From NCBI GenBank assembly GCA_030537735.1, contig JAUNVG010000004.1, forward strand, positions 62,001 to 126,000: a DNA stretch of 64,000 bases, in the 5' to 3' direction. Shown piece by piece: positions 51,365 through 60,449 of this stretch. The stretch's first letter is position 1, and every line of letters starts with the position of its first letter. The position numbers and the translations under genes were made by a program. The DNA comes from Actinomycetaceae bacterium (lineage in GTDB: Bacteria > Actinomycetota > Actinomycetes > Actinomycetales > Actinomycetaceae). A model generated the notes under the pieces. That model had not been told where the DNA came from and did not search any database. It saw only the letters and a list, made by a program, of their open reading frames with translations.

Positions 51365-51799
51365 ATGTCTCATTCCCGTAAACGCGATCGCCACGGACGC
51401 GGTCTGCGAGGACCGTTATTTGCACCGGGAACCCCAGCAAGGTTAACTTGGCGTGAAGCTTTCCAGCAGGCCATAGCATGGCACGCCCAAGACATGGTTG
51501 ATCGTTTCCCCGAACTCGCAGGTATTGAGATAGCTATTGAGGACGCTCCCCCTTCCGACCCCGCTCCTTGGGAGCCGCGAAGTAAGGTTATGTGTCGCAC
51601 GTTTCCAGCTGATCGTGCGGCGCGGCTGCGTCCCAGAGTGGTTCTTTACAGACTCCCCATACATTCACGCGCCGGCCGCGCTAGTATTCGTGACCCTTAC
51701 GGCAGTGCCCACACCCTAATCAGATCCCTACTAGCTGAAGGGCTTTCCGATGTCAGCGGTATCGACCCGAATGCTTTGTACGGCGACTTCACCTATTAG
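51365..51799 (+). CDS. Rv3259-like protein (metallopeptidase-fold family, no HExxH)
   Basis: The 144-residue product has the family features of the mycobacterial Rv3259 group: GRGLRGPL near the N-terminus, a central LAGIEIAIEDAPPSDP, VVLYRLPIHSRA and the C-terminal IRSLLAEGLSDVSGIDPNALYG helix. The family is often annotated as a minimal metallopeptidase, but the helix that would hold HExxH reads LIRSLLAEG, so no zinc site is apparent. Another ATG two codons upstream (51359) is possible; neither has a Shine-Dalgarno sequence. It pairs divergently with the DUF3499 gene. Confidence 0.72.
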   Translation: MSHSRKRDRHGRGLRGPLFAPGTPARLTWREAFQQAIAWHAQDMVDRFPELAGIEIAIEDAPPSDPAPWEPRSKVMCRTFPADRAARLRPRVVLYRLPIHSRAGRASIRDPYGSAHTLIRSLLAEGLSDVSGIDPNALYGDFTY

Positions 51800-51952
51800 A
51801 GGCATCTGAGCTAGTAGCCATCTTCCCCTAAGTTGGCTTTGGCTCCGGCTCGGGAGCTAACGTCCCCGTCAGCCGAGGCCGAATGTAAAGCGCAATCGGT
51901 ACCGCCGGTTTTAGCGGCGCAATGCAGCCAAGGTAGCCAGGCCTAGTGCCCC

Positions 51953-53608
51953 TTAGCGACGCAACGTGACGTTAGTGATAGGCACACTTTCTGAGACCGG
52001 TCGCATCGGATAGGACACCACGTGGGAAGCACTGCCTTTCGAATATGTGACTTCGACATTCGCCACCACCGGGTGAGTGCTGGTTAGTTGAATGTTTTCA
52101 CCGGTGACCGGGACCCGTTTACTTTGCAAAGGCTCTAGGGTGTAGTTAGTGCCGGCCAAGCTAACTTCTACAGGTTGGTCTTCAAGGTTCGCTACCAGTA
52201 CTTGAGTTTGCGCCTTGTAGGTCCCTAAAGCAGGGGCCGGTAAGGCTACTGTTTCAACGCTGGGTTGCACCGGTTCCCATACCGATAGCGAGGCCCGGTT
52301 TGGTTGTTCCTCTGTGGGTTCGGGGAAATACCCGAACGCAGCTGTTAGTATCCGTTCATCCGACTGCACCACCACGGCGCCAACATCGTCGGGCATGCCG
52401 CTAAGAGACACGTCATAGACGCCACCTTCGTCTATCGTCATGTCCTCCGCACCAGGTAGAGGTTCTTGCCCTTTGGCAGTTAACAAACTAACGGTGACTT
52501 TAGCGGTCTTTTGACCGGGGTTGGCGATGCGCAAGGTCGAGTCTTTGGCCGCGGGGTTAACGCTGGGGATGATGCTGCGCTGGGTGGGTTCACTAGCACC
52601 CTGAACGCGGGCAAAACCACGTGCCGATAGCCCTTCTAAGGAGCTCACATGTAGGTTGAAAACAGCCGTGCCCCCAGTGGAGAAGGCGTGCAGTGCAAGG
52701 CGCTCTTGCTGGGGAAAGTACGCAGCTAGATTGATTAGTTTCGACGATTGTGCCGGTACCGTCACATCGGGTTCGCTGTCTAATTTGCCGGTGGCGCCCC
52801 ATGCCTGAAGGTGAACTTCTATGGCGTTGACTCCGGGATTGGCTACTACTAGGACAGAGCTACTCTCAACCTGGGTTGACCCTGACACAAACCAAGCATG
52901 GGTGGACGGTAGGCGACAGCTTGCAATACTTATCCCCGTCAGAGTGTCAGTATCGGTTGCATTAATGGATAAGCCGTCTATGAGCGAACTGGAGCTGGTG
53001 AGGAAGGTAAATGAAAGGGGCGACTTAGATTTCGCCTCAATGACACCATTTTTCACAGTGCTTTCGAAGGTGTTGCTACCCGTTTCTGTTAACTCACGCG
53101 ATTCAACTAAGGTTGAAGATTCATCAGCTTGAATCTTTACCACACCTGGGTTTACCCCCTCATCTGCAGCCAACGTAGGGATACAAACATAGGGGTAGGT
53201 AGTTTCAGGTAACTGCACGTGCGGGGTTATTTCCTGACCAAGAGCATCGTCAACAGGAATCTTTGGTTCCACGTAGAAAGCCAAAGCAAGGACAATGAAC
53301 ACCACGACGGAGGCAAATGAAGTGAGCAGGACTTTCCAAAATGCGAATGTCTTCTGCCCCCGGTCGCTGCCTTCCATGTTGTCTTTTCTTGGTTCAGATT
53401 GCTCGCTGCGCCACTCTTTACCTTTACCGGACTTACCCGAAACAGCAGCAGGGTCCGCGGGCATTGTCTGGGACGAGCCAGAACTAGCATCTTCGTTTCC
53501 GACGCCGTCTTGCAGCTGCCCAGTTTCTTCGAGGTTTTGCGCTTTGGCCTCTAGGTTGTCGCCTTTTTCGTCATGTGAGTGGCTCTTACCTTGCTTACTA
53601 AGAAACAT
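51953..53608 (-). CDS. DUF5719-family membrane-anchored protein
   Basis: The 551-residue protein has a charged, disordered cytoplasmic N-terminus (about residues 1-85), one transmembrane helix (about 89-112, FAFWKVLLTSFASVVVFIVL) and a large extracellular beta-rich region. Repeated Ig/jelly-roll-like units appear, such as VVANPGVNAIEVHLQAWG and LRIANPGQKTAKVTVSLL. It matches the actinobacterial DUF5719 family of unknown role. The start overlaps the large glycosyltransferase stop by 11 bases, so the two are probably co-translated and may act together in envelope glycan assembly. Confidence 0.82.
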   Translation of the reverse strand: MFLSKQGKSHSHDEKGDNLEAKAQNLEETGQLQDGVGNEDASSGSSQTMPADPAAVSGKSGKGKEWRSEQSEPRKDNMEGSDRGQKTFAFWKVLLTSFASVVVFIVLALAFYVEPKIPVDDALGQEITPHVQLPETTYPYVCIPTLAADEGVNPGVVKIQADESSTLVESRELTETGSNTFESTVKNGVIEAKSKSPLSFTFLTSSSSLIDGLSINATDTDTLTGISIASCRLPSTHAWFVSGSTQVESSSVLVVANPGVNAIEVHLQAWGATGKLDSEPDVTVPAQSSKLINLAAYFPQQERLALHAFSTGGTAVFNLHVSSLEGLSARGFARVQGASEPTQRSIIPSVNPAAKDSTLRIANPGQKTAKVTVSLLTAKGQEPLPGAEDMTIDEGGVYDVSLSGMPDDVGAVVVQSDERILTAAFGYFPEPTEEQPNRASLSVWEPVQPSVETVALPAPALGTYKAQTQVLVANLEDQPVEVSLAGTNYTLEPLQSKRVPVTGENIQLTSTHPVVANVEVTYSKGSASHVVSYPMRPVSESVPITNVTLRR

Positions 53609-56600
53609 TGGTGCGAATCCTCCTACGCAAAGGCACTAAAGCAATCACCACTGCGGCTGTGGACACTGCTGCCCCTATCCACCACATCAGCATCCAATCA
53701 GACCACCAACGTATGCGAAGGTTACCCGAGGTAGCGGGCAGCTGGAAAGCCTGTTGGAAACCGTAGTCAACGGTTTCCAGTGGTTTACCGTTTAAGGTCG
53801 CGCTCCAATGAGGGTCCGACTGTTCGGCAAGTACCAAAGTAGAAGGTTCCCCCGCTGGTATACCTTTAAGATCCACTTCACCAAGCTGAGTGTTTACGCT
53901 AACCACTCCCGAGGGAACCGGATGCGATGCCCCCGCAACAACTATCCTTACGCGGGCGGGTTCTTCACCATTAGGACGGACTCGCCAAAGTTGCCCCAGC
54001 TCTGCTGCCCCCGCACTGGACAGGGCTTTGTTACGAGCCAAAGCAGTTGCAGCGTCCTCCCACGCACTGCCTTGTCCCTGAATAAGGGCGATTTGCTCAA
54101 CAGCGAAAGCGTGCAGCAAGCCACTAGCATCGGTCTCTGGGCTGGTAAGTAAAGTAGCAACCAACCGGCCTAGCTCCCGCCCTTCTAAGTCTTCGGAAAG
54201 AAGCAGATCATCCTGACCCGAGGCCATCACGCGGGCTCTTTCCAACCTTGTCATTGGGGAAGACTCCGCTAGTTGGGGGCCGCCGAAGCGTCGAAGGGCA
54301 ACCGTCACGTCCTGGTCGGAAACTTCCAGCACCAATAACCGTGCGCGTCTTATTCCCTGCTGTGCTTCCTCGGCCGCAGCGGGAGTTAAATTCGCGTGCG
54401 CGGGTGTTACCGAGTAGCTGGAGTCAGATTCGGAAGCAGACAGGCTAGCAGACCACCCGAGGATCAAGGCTGAGGGCAAAAGCACACAAACGAAGGTGGC
54501 CAAAGCTGTCAGAGGATACGTTAAACGTTCTCTAGGGGTGGTTAAACGCAGTCCTTCAGATCCTGGCAGGTCACTAGGATCTGAGTTTTCCAGCCTGCGC
54601 TCATCTGCGTGAGGATACTTAGCTTCCGAGGAAGATTCCTCTTCCTGCTTCGTCACTGCGTCAGCGCTGCCTAGTTTAGTTCCTGTGTCACTGCTGCCCA
54701 GGGGTTTGTCACTTACAGCGGTTGACGTTCTTGCGCGCTCAGCTTTTTCAAGCCTGCGGGCAGATTTTTCCGCTCGCCGCCGCGCTAGGAAACCGCGTGA
54801 AGCTTCTTGCAGCACTTGTGGCTTAATCGCTACTGAAGTAGCTATCAGGAAGCTAGCAGCTGCCACGGATAAGGCTAGGGCTGGCCAGGCAGCCACAAAC
54901 TTAGCCTCGAAGTCGGTGGCGGTCGAAGAGCCCAAGATAGCAACTAAGACTGCTAAAGCACCCGCCAAAGAACTTACCTGAGCTCTCAGACTCCAACGCT
55001 GTACTTGCAATAGCCCAATGACAGCTCCTAACAGGCACAGGCTAAACGGCAGCGCCCAAGCCCAGTGCCCGTAGCCGGCAAATAGCCGGTCGCTACCTAC
55101 CAGCGTTGGCAAGGTGGACAGGTGCGCGGGCATCCCGAGCAGAAGCTGCAAAGGAGTCGCGGGCTGAAAACTAACTGTGCCCCCGCTGTTGGACAGTAAT
55201 AGTTGCCAGCTCGTGCGCGGTTTGGAAACTATCGCTATCCAAGTCGGAATGAGGAAAACGAAAGCGGGCACTATCGTGGCAAGCAGGGATTTCCACCGTC
55301 GCGGAGCAGCCGCGATCAAAGCTACCAAAGCCACCAAAGACGCCAGTGCAGTCCACGGTCCAGCAGATGCCACAAGGATTAAACCGGCCGATGCCACCGC
55401 CCCGGCACTGGTGGTATAAACACGTGGGCGCACTTCGGTCTGCCCCTGCGCCCCGCGGATGATGATTGGCGCATTTGCCCGCATCAAACGCAGCCAGCCC
55501 CAGATGATGAGGGGGATGGCGACATGGGCGAAGACGCTTGGCCAGTGTCCAGCGCTCCAACTTAGCAGGAAGCTAGGCAATGCTAACCACAGGGTAGCTG
55601 CCACCACGCGCCACCGCACTCGTTGAGTCAGTGCGCTACTGGCTGCAAACATACTAAGCCACGCCGCCATAGGCGATAGCCTCCACCCCCAAAAGAGGAC
55701 TGTTTGAGGAGACAACCCCAGTAGGGAAAATGGCGCTGAGACTATAGCCATCACTGGGAGCATGGGATCTATAGGCCCAGGTTGGCCCGCGGGACTAAGC
55801 ACCCACCCTGACCAAGCAGATACCCAAAGATCAGAAAAAGACGCCGGCAACCCCACCCAAGCTCCAGAGGCTACACCGTGTGAGAAACCACGGGTCAGGT
55901 ACAAGCTCAGACCTAAAGTTACGGCGGTCCCCACCAAAGCTGCAGACCTCACGGCCGTCTGATGCGAGTGAAGTAACCGCGCTGCTACTGGTTCTAATTC
56001 CTGTACCGGAGCGGTTTCACGTTCGCGGCGAGCCAGGATCCGCTTGGTGCGGTTAATGTCCCTATTGGTAGCCTCAAGGGGTCGAAGTGTTTTCCACGGT
56101 AGCTTGCGTTGCGCACGTATCCTGGCTCGCGCTTGACGCAAACTCGCAAACATCGTGTAAATGCTCAGACCAGCATTAATCTCTTGCTGGGCCAAGGATG
56201 GTTGCTGGGTCAGCAACCGCCACAGTGCCCGTCCTAGTGACAGGAACGGAAGCGTCAGTAGTACCAAGACCATTCCCCAGGTGGGCTGGGGAAGAATCAC
56301 ATTATAAATCTGTGCCTTGCGGCGCGCCCCGAAAGACGCATCGGCATCTACGTGCGCGGAGAACCGCAGATTTCTGTAGCTAGCGCGCGCGTGTTCAATA
56401 CCTGCAGCTGGGGCCAGTACTACTCGATAACCCGCTAAACGAGCTCGCCTGCACAGTTCTAGGCCATCTCCGTAAGGCCCTAATGCGGGGTCGAGCCCTC
56501 CCAGTTCACGCCAGCACTCAGTGGAGATAAGCATGCCTGCGGTACCGACAGCCAGAACGTCTTCAATGTTGTCGTATTGCCCCTGATCAATTTCGCCCGG

Positions 56601-57077
56601 AGCAATTCGTTCCAACCGCCGCGCACTCCTGGAAGTTGTAATCCCAACTTCCAGGATCTGATCGCGATTGTCCCAGCCGAAATATTTCGGCCCCACAATC
56701 CCAATGGTGCGACCTTCCTCGGCGCACTGCACTAGGTTCAGCAAACACCCGGGCTGGGGCGCGCTGTCATCGTGCAAGATCCACAGCCATTGTGATTTCA
56801 AAACAGTAGGGTCAGCTACCACTAACTGGCGCAATACCTGGCCGAGGTTATCTGCTGAAGGGATGCGTTGCTGGCTTAAATCTACTGGGCCGGGCAGCGA
56901 AATCTCTCTACCTAGTTCCTTACCTATCTCACGTAAAAGTGGGGACAGGTCTTCCTTCCCCCAGTTCGCAACAACGATTCTTGATGAAACCTGGGAGACA
57001 GTCTGCCGCAGAGTTCGCTCAAGATAGGGAGTTTTACCCTCGGTGACAATAACGGTAGTTACAGAAGATTGATACAC
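53598..57077 (-). CDS. Large multi-pass membrane glycosyltransferase, family 2
   Basis: The 1159-residue protein joins an N-terminal GT2 domain (about residues 1-260) to a multi-helix membrane part (about 265-860, ten or more helices) and a C-terminal extracellular region with one last helix (about 1130-1150). The GT2 domain has LWILHDDSAPQPG as the DxD-type motif and VGTAGMLISTECWRELGGLDP. A polar stretch of about 80 residues near 765-845 interrupts the helices. It probably transfers a sugar from a nucleotide or lipid donor to an envelope polymer; donor and acceptor are unknown. The GTG start has GGGAG upstream. The order whiB2, GT2, DUF5719 is conserved in actinobacteria. Confidence 0.82.
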   Translation of the reverse strand: MYQSSVTTVIVTEGKTPYLERTLRQTVSQVSSRIVVANWGKEDLSPLLREIGKELGREISLPGPVDLSQQRIPSADNLGQVLRQLVVADPTVLKSQWLWILHDDSAPQPGCLLNLVQCAEEGRTIGIVGPKYFGWDNRDQILEVGITTSRSARRLERIAPGEIDQGQYDNIEDVLAVGTAGMLISTECWRELGGLDPALGPYGDGLELCRRARLAGYRVVLAPAAGIEHARASYRNLRFSAHVDADASFGARRKAQIYNVILPQPTWGMVLVLLTLPFLSLGRALWRLLTQQPSLAQQEINAGLSIYTMFASLRQARARIRAQRKLPWKTLRPLEATNRDINRTKRILARRERETAPVQELEPVAARLLHSHQTAVRSAALVGTAVTLGLSLYLTRGFSHGVASGAWVGLPASFSDLWVSAWSGWVLSPAGQPGPIDPMLPVMAIVSAPFSLLGLSPQTVLFWGWRLSPMAAWLSMFAASSALTQRVRWRVVAATLWLALPSFLLSWSAGHWPSVFAHVAIPLIIWGWLRLMRANAPIIIRGAQGQTEVRPRVYTTSAGAVASAGLILVASAGPWTALASLVALVALIAAAPRRWKSLLATIVPAFVFLIPTWIAIVSKPRTSWQLLLSNSGGTVSFQPATPLQLLLGMPAHLSTLPTLVGSDRLFAGYGHWAWALPFSLCLLGAVIGLLQVQRWSLRAQVSSLAGALAVLVAILGSSTATDFEAKFVAAWPALALSVAAASFLIATSVAIKPQVLQEASRGFLARRRAEKSARRLEKAERARTSTAVSDKPLGSSDTGTKLGSADAVTKQEEESSSEAKYPHADERRLENSDPSDLPGSEGLRLTTPRERLTYPLTALATFVCVLLPSALILGWSASLSASESDSSYSVTPAHANLTPAAAEEAQQGIRRARLLVLEVSDQDVTVALRRFGGPQLAESSPMTRLERARVMASGQDDLLLSEDLEGRELGRLVATLLTSPETDASGLLHAFAVEQIALIQGQGSAWEDAATALARNKALSSAGAAELGQLWRVRPNGEEPARVRIVVAGASHPVPSGVVSVNTQLGEVDLKGIPAGEPSTLVLAEQSDPHWSATLNGKPLETVDYGFQQAFQLPATSGNLRIRWWSDWMLMWWIGAAVSTAAVVIALVPLRRRIRTNVS

Positions 57078-57085
57078 GCGGCTCC

Positions 57086-57373
57086 CTAGCCAGCACGCCG
57101 CTTATGCAAACGCCGTTCCCGTTCGGACATGCCGCCCCAAATGCCGTGACGCTCATCGTTCGCCAAAGCGTACTCCAGGCACTGGGCCCGAACCTCACAA
57201 GCTGCGCAAACGGACTTAGCTTCCCGAGTGGATCCGCCTTTCTCGGGGAAAAAGGCTTCCGGATCAGTCTCAGTACACAGGGCTCTTTCTTGCCAAGATA
57301 GGGGTCCATCGTCTAGCAGTGACTCTTCGTCGGCAGCATAATATACCGGCCCGTCACCGAAGATATTCCACAC
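57086..57373 (-). CDS. whiB2: WhiB-family regulator (WhiB2/WhmD-like)
   Basis: This 95-residue Fe-S transcription factor has the four cluster ligands Cys33, Cys56, Cys59 and Cys65, the GIWGG turn at residues 77-81 and the basic tail ERERRLHKRRAG. WhiB2/WhmD controls septation in mycobacteria and WhiB in Streptomyces controls sporulation; the gene's place beside the GT2 and DUF3499/mtrA region matches WhiB2. The start is a GTG with GAGGGGG 4 bases upstream. The GT2 gene begins 8 bp after its stop. Confidence 0.92.
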   Translation of the reverse strand: MWNIFGDGPVYYAADEESLLDDGPLSWQERALCTETDPEAFFPEKGGSTREAKSVCAACEVRAQCLEYALANDERHGIWGGMSERERRLHKRRAG

Positions 57374-57479
57374 GGCGCCCCCTCGTTGTTCGAACTGTCG
57401 TTTTCTTCTTTATGAATTACACGCGTGTCATCTAGCATAGTCAAGCTGAATGCTGTAGTGAAGTGGTTGAGTGTGATAT

Positions 57480-57496
57480 TAGAGAAAGTTTCTCTA
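57480..57496. promoter_or_regulatory. 17-bp palindrome between whiB2 and TIGR03089 gene
   Basis: TAGAGAAA-G-TTTCTCTA is a perfect inverted repeat with one central base, placed in the divergent gap, about 107 bp from whiB2 and 52 bp from the TIGR03089 start. It looks like a dimeric repressor site. No regulator is assigned. Confidence 0.45.
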
Positions 57497-57548
57497 CAAA
57501 GTGGCTACCATCACATGTTTTCGGTGACGTCCAGTAGGAGATGAGCTT

Positions 57549-58373
57549 GTGTTCGGAATTGAAGATTACGACTTACTACAGGGCATTAACCAGCCTGTGC
57601 TGACTTGGTACGCACCTGAGGGACGCAGCGAGTTCCTCGGCCCCCAGCTTGCACAGTGGATAGCGAAAACCGCGAACTGTCTAGCAGACATCACGGGGGA
57701 AGACAATGAAACCAGCCTTTTCATCGCCTTGCCTAGTTCTTGGCGCACATTGGTTTGGTGGGCGGCAGCGACCATGTGTGGCTTCACGCCCAGTATTGGC
57801 TCCTCCGTATCCAACCGCAGCGGTGTAAATCCCCATACCTCTAACAGCAGCGGTGCGCACTCCCCGACCCCCAACAGCACTAGCGCGCACTCCCCCGCCG
57901 CTCAGGCAGATTCTGCGCGCTCTGAAGACGCTTACCAGTATGCTTTGCCACAAACAATCAAAGACGCAGATGTGGTGGTAACAAGTAGCGCTTGGCAAGC
58001 CCAGCTAATCACTGAGCAAGCTCCTGCCACGATGGTGCTGCTACAGGCTTTAGGCCCCTTGGACTGGTCTTGGCCCGGCACATTGCCAGAAGGCAGCGAG
58101 GATGCGATTGCGCTAGTCAGCTCCCAACCAGATGCCCTCATCACTGCCATGGCGGGCCTAGCCGAAATCCACGTCGACAAAACCTTCGACAGGAACTCTC
58201 CGCTAAAGCCTGCCTTCCTAGATCCTGAAGACCCCAATTGGTTCAGCACCTGCACCCGTGCCTGGAGGAACCACACCCGACCGATATGGGTATCTCCAGG
58301 CACAGATTTGGCGCGCGCCGCCAAGCAGGAAGGGCTGCAGCCCCCGCTACATCAGCACTACCTAAAGCCCTAG
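57549..58373 (+). CDS. TIGR03089-family protein
   Basis: The 274-residue protein matches the actinobacterial TIGR03089 family, whose members resemble a fragment of acyl-adenylate-forming enzymes: LTWYAPEGRSEFLGPQLAQWIAKTANCL, then FIALPSSWRTLVWWAAATMCG. It lacks the AMP-binding P-loop and so is unlikely to be a complete ligase. Three 10-residue repeats interrupt it at residues 88-117. The start is GTG with AGGAG 8 bases upstream. Its stop overlaps the convergent glfT2 stop by 4 bases. Confidence 0.8.
   Translation: MFGIEDYDLLQGINQPVLTWYAPEGRSEFLGPQLAQWIAKTANCLADITGEDNETSLFIALPSSWRTLVWWAAATMCGFTPSIGSSVSNRSGVNPHTSNSSGAHSPTPNSTSAHSPAAQADSARSEDAYQYALPQTIKDADVVVTSSAWQAQLITEQAPATMVLLQALGPLDWSWPGTLPEGSEDAIALVSSQPDALITAMAGLAEIHVDKTFDRNSPLKPAFLDPEDPNWFSTCTRAWRNHTRPIWVSPGTDLARAAKQEGLQPPLHQHYLKP
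57810..57899 (+). repeat. In-frame 3 x 30-bp tandem repeat in the TIGR03089 gene
   Basis: Three 30-bp units (57810-57839, 57840-57869, 57870-57899) encode SNRSGVNPHT, SNSSGAHSPT and PNSTSAHSPA. They are diverged copies in a hydrophilic linker, so unequal exchange or slippage of an older unit is likely. Copy number could differ between strains. Confidence 0.75.
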
Positions 58374-60352
58374 TCCGCGAGGCTCCAAGAATCATCAGTG
58401 CGAATAACCCACCTGTCAGGGTGATACTCCGCTTCAAATACTTCAGCCCAAGATTGCGGGCCCACAAGTTCATCCATGTGGGTGCGGTAAAGCTCGCTGA
58501 GACTATCCCATTCGGAAGCTAGGCGCCGGTAGAGCTTAGAGGAACGCTCAAACTGGCGTTTAGCAAGATCTCGGTCACGCTGATACAACGACACTGAAGA
58601 CCCGTCAGAAGAGAACACCAAGGCAGAATCCAGCCCCGCCAGCGTCCACCATCGTTGAGCTGGGAAAGGAACCACCGTTTGCGCTGTCTTCTTCGCACTA
58701 TTCGCCACCGGACGTAGCTGGTGTGCCACCGCTTTAGCAGCGGTCACAGCTTTACCCAGTTTGCTGCTGGCACCCTTTTGGCGCACACGGGCGCCACTGA
58801 GGGTGCCGGTTTCCAAACCTATGAGTGATTGCGGATCTTTAAGTGGCTGAGCATCAGTGAACTTACTGCGTTCCTCTCGAGCTTTACCCACGCAGGAAGC
58901 TAAAGTTTGCCGAACGTATGCTGGGCCACGCAGGATATCCGACGCCGCCAAATCCCGAAGGTGAGCAGTGGAATACTGGGCAGAAATCACGTGCTTAATG
59001 GTATTGGCGAACGAATCCAGCAAAAGCAGCTTGCCACTCTTATAGCGCGTGTGCAGCAATCCCGCAATCAAGCGGTTACGTGTATGGAAGTATGCCTGCC
59101 ATTCAAGGGAGTCATCTTTAGAGGTGAACGGAACGTGCCACAGGGCTGCTCCCGGTAAAGACACCACCGGGATGTTGGCTTCCCGCGCTCGCAGCCCGTA
59201 CTCGGAATCATCCCACTTAATGAAAAGCGGCAAAGACAAACCTATCTCACGCACCACATTGGTGGGGATAAGACACATCCACCAACCGTTGTAGTCCGCC
59301 ACCGCACGCTCATGCAGCCAGGCGGTACTACGCAAAGACTCGACGGCGAAATCGTGTTCCAACTTCGTACCTGGCGCTGGCGTCCACCACATCCGGCGCG
59401 AATCTATTACTTCCGCTAAAGCGTGTAGTTTAGTGCGTTCATACATAGAGAACATGTGTCCGCCGACAATAGTGTCTGTCTTCGCAGCGTTAGCGAAGCG
59501 CACAGCCCGCTTTATACCTTCGGTCTCCACTCGGACATCGTCATCGAGCAGCATCACATATTTACTGCCGCGCTCCACTGCTTCGAACATGCCTCTTGAA
59601 AAACCACCAGAACCACCAAGGTTAGGTTGTTCTATGATCTCAAGCAGCCCCTCTAAAGACTCAGCAACCGTTGCGAACTCCGGATGGTCACTGACCTTCC
59701 GGTCACCTTGATCAACCACCAATATCCGATCTAGAACATCGGATAGCTCCGCATCCGCACCCAGCTGACGCAGCACTTCAACACAATCAGCCTGACGATT
59801 GAACGTCGTTATAGCGACTGAAGCCTTACCCGCAGCTAAATCCGTAGCCTTCGCGCTCTCCCACGTGGCCCCTTCCAAGCTCACGTCACTATCGGTGGCG
59901 ATAACGTCAAACCAGTACCACCCTCCGTCTCCGAACGTGTTGAGTGGAAGCGTAAAAGAAATCTCTTCTTGAACTTGCCCCTGGAACGCCTGGGAGGCCA
60001 CCCGGTACCCGTGCCCCTTCGCATTAGAGCGGGACACCATAACCATTCCCGAACCGCTAACCTGAACTTTTAGCTCGACCTCTTTCACCCGAGTGTACGT
60101 AGCCCAGTAGGAAGCGGGAAAAGCGTTGAAATACGTTCCAAACGAGGTCCTATGCCCAGCCGGCACACGGTAGGTGGTGCGTGAAAGCACTTGCGTTGGG
60201 TTTTCTTTACCAGGGACAGTTATAACTTCTCCAGGCACCCTCGGCCCAAACGTTTCGCGACTAAAGCCGGAATCGCCCTCGGCATACAGAGGAAGGACAT
60301 CCGGGTCACGATCAACAGGGAAAACTAGCCGTTGCAAAATTTCAGTAGTCAT
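58370..60352 (-). CDS. glfT2: Galactofuranosyltransferase GlfT2-like
   Basis: GlfT2 adds galactofuranose residues from UDP-Galf to build a galactan. The 660-residue protein has the GlfT2 order: an N-terminal beta-sandwich (about 1-170), a GT-A domain with EQPNLGGSGGFSRGM and MLLDDDV (DDD at 270-272), DYNGWWMCLIP (Trp357-Trp358), WDDSE (Asp381-382) and metal-ligand His406 in ALWHVPF. The C-terminal helices end the chain. Motifs match mycobacterial GlfT2 in order and spacing, though that protein is slightly shorter. GAGAGG lies about 5 bases before the ATG. It is the last visible gene of the galactan operon. Confidence 0.93.
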   Translation of the reverse strand: MTTEILQRLVFPVDRDPDVLPLYAEGDSGFSRETFGPRVPGEVITVPGKENPTQVLSRTTYRVPAGHRTSFGTYFNAFPASYWATYTRVKEVELKVQVSGSGMVMVSRSNAKGHGYRVASQAFQGQVQEEISFTLPLNTFGDGGWYWFDVIATDSDVSLEGATWESAKATDLAAGKASVAITTFNRQADCVEVLRQLGADAELSDVLDRILVVDQGDRKVSDHPEFATVAESLEGLLEIIEQPNLGGSGGFSRGMFEAVERGSKYVMLLDDDVRVETEGIKRAVRFANAAKTDTIVGGHMFSMYERTKLHALAEVIDSRRMWWTPAPGTKLEHDFAVESLRSTAWLHERAVADYNGWWMCLIPTNVVREIGLSLPLFIKWDDSEYGLRAREANIPVVSLPGAALWHVPFTSKDDSLEWQAYFHTRNRLIAGLLHTRYKSGKLLLLDSFANTIKHVISAQYSTAHLRDLAASDILRGPAYVRQTLASCVGKAREERSKFTDAQPLKDPQSLIGLETGTLSGARVRQKGASSKLGKAVTAAKAVAHQLRPVANSAKKTAQTVVPFPAQRWWTLAGLDSALVFSSDGSSVSLYQRDRDLAKRQFERSSKLYRRLASEWDSLSELYRTHMDELVGPQSWAEVFEAEYHPDRWVIRTDDSWSLAD

Positions 60353-60449
60353 ATCTTTCCTCTCTTGACCGGAAAAGGACGGTTCGGCAAAAGTACTGCT
60401 TTTACTCTATCGTCTACCTCAATGGCACCTTTCGGGGCGCGCCGCCACC

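Noticed and set aside
57810..57899. CRISPR-like array
   Set aside because: Three adjacent 30-bp units without spacers, in frame within a gene; this is a coding tandem repeat.
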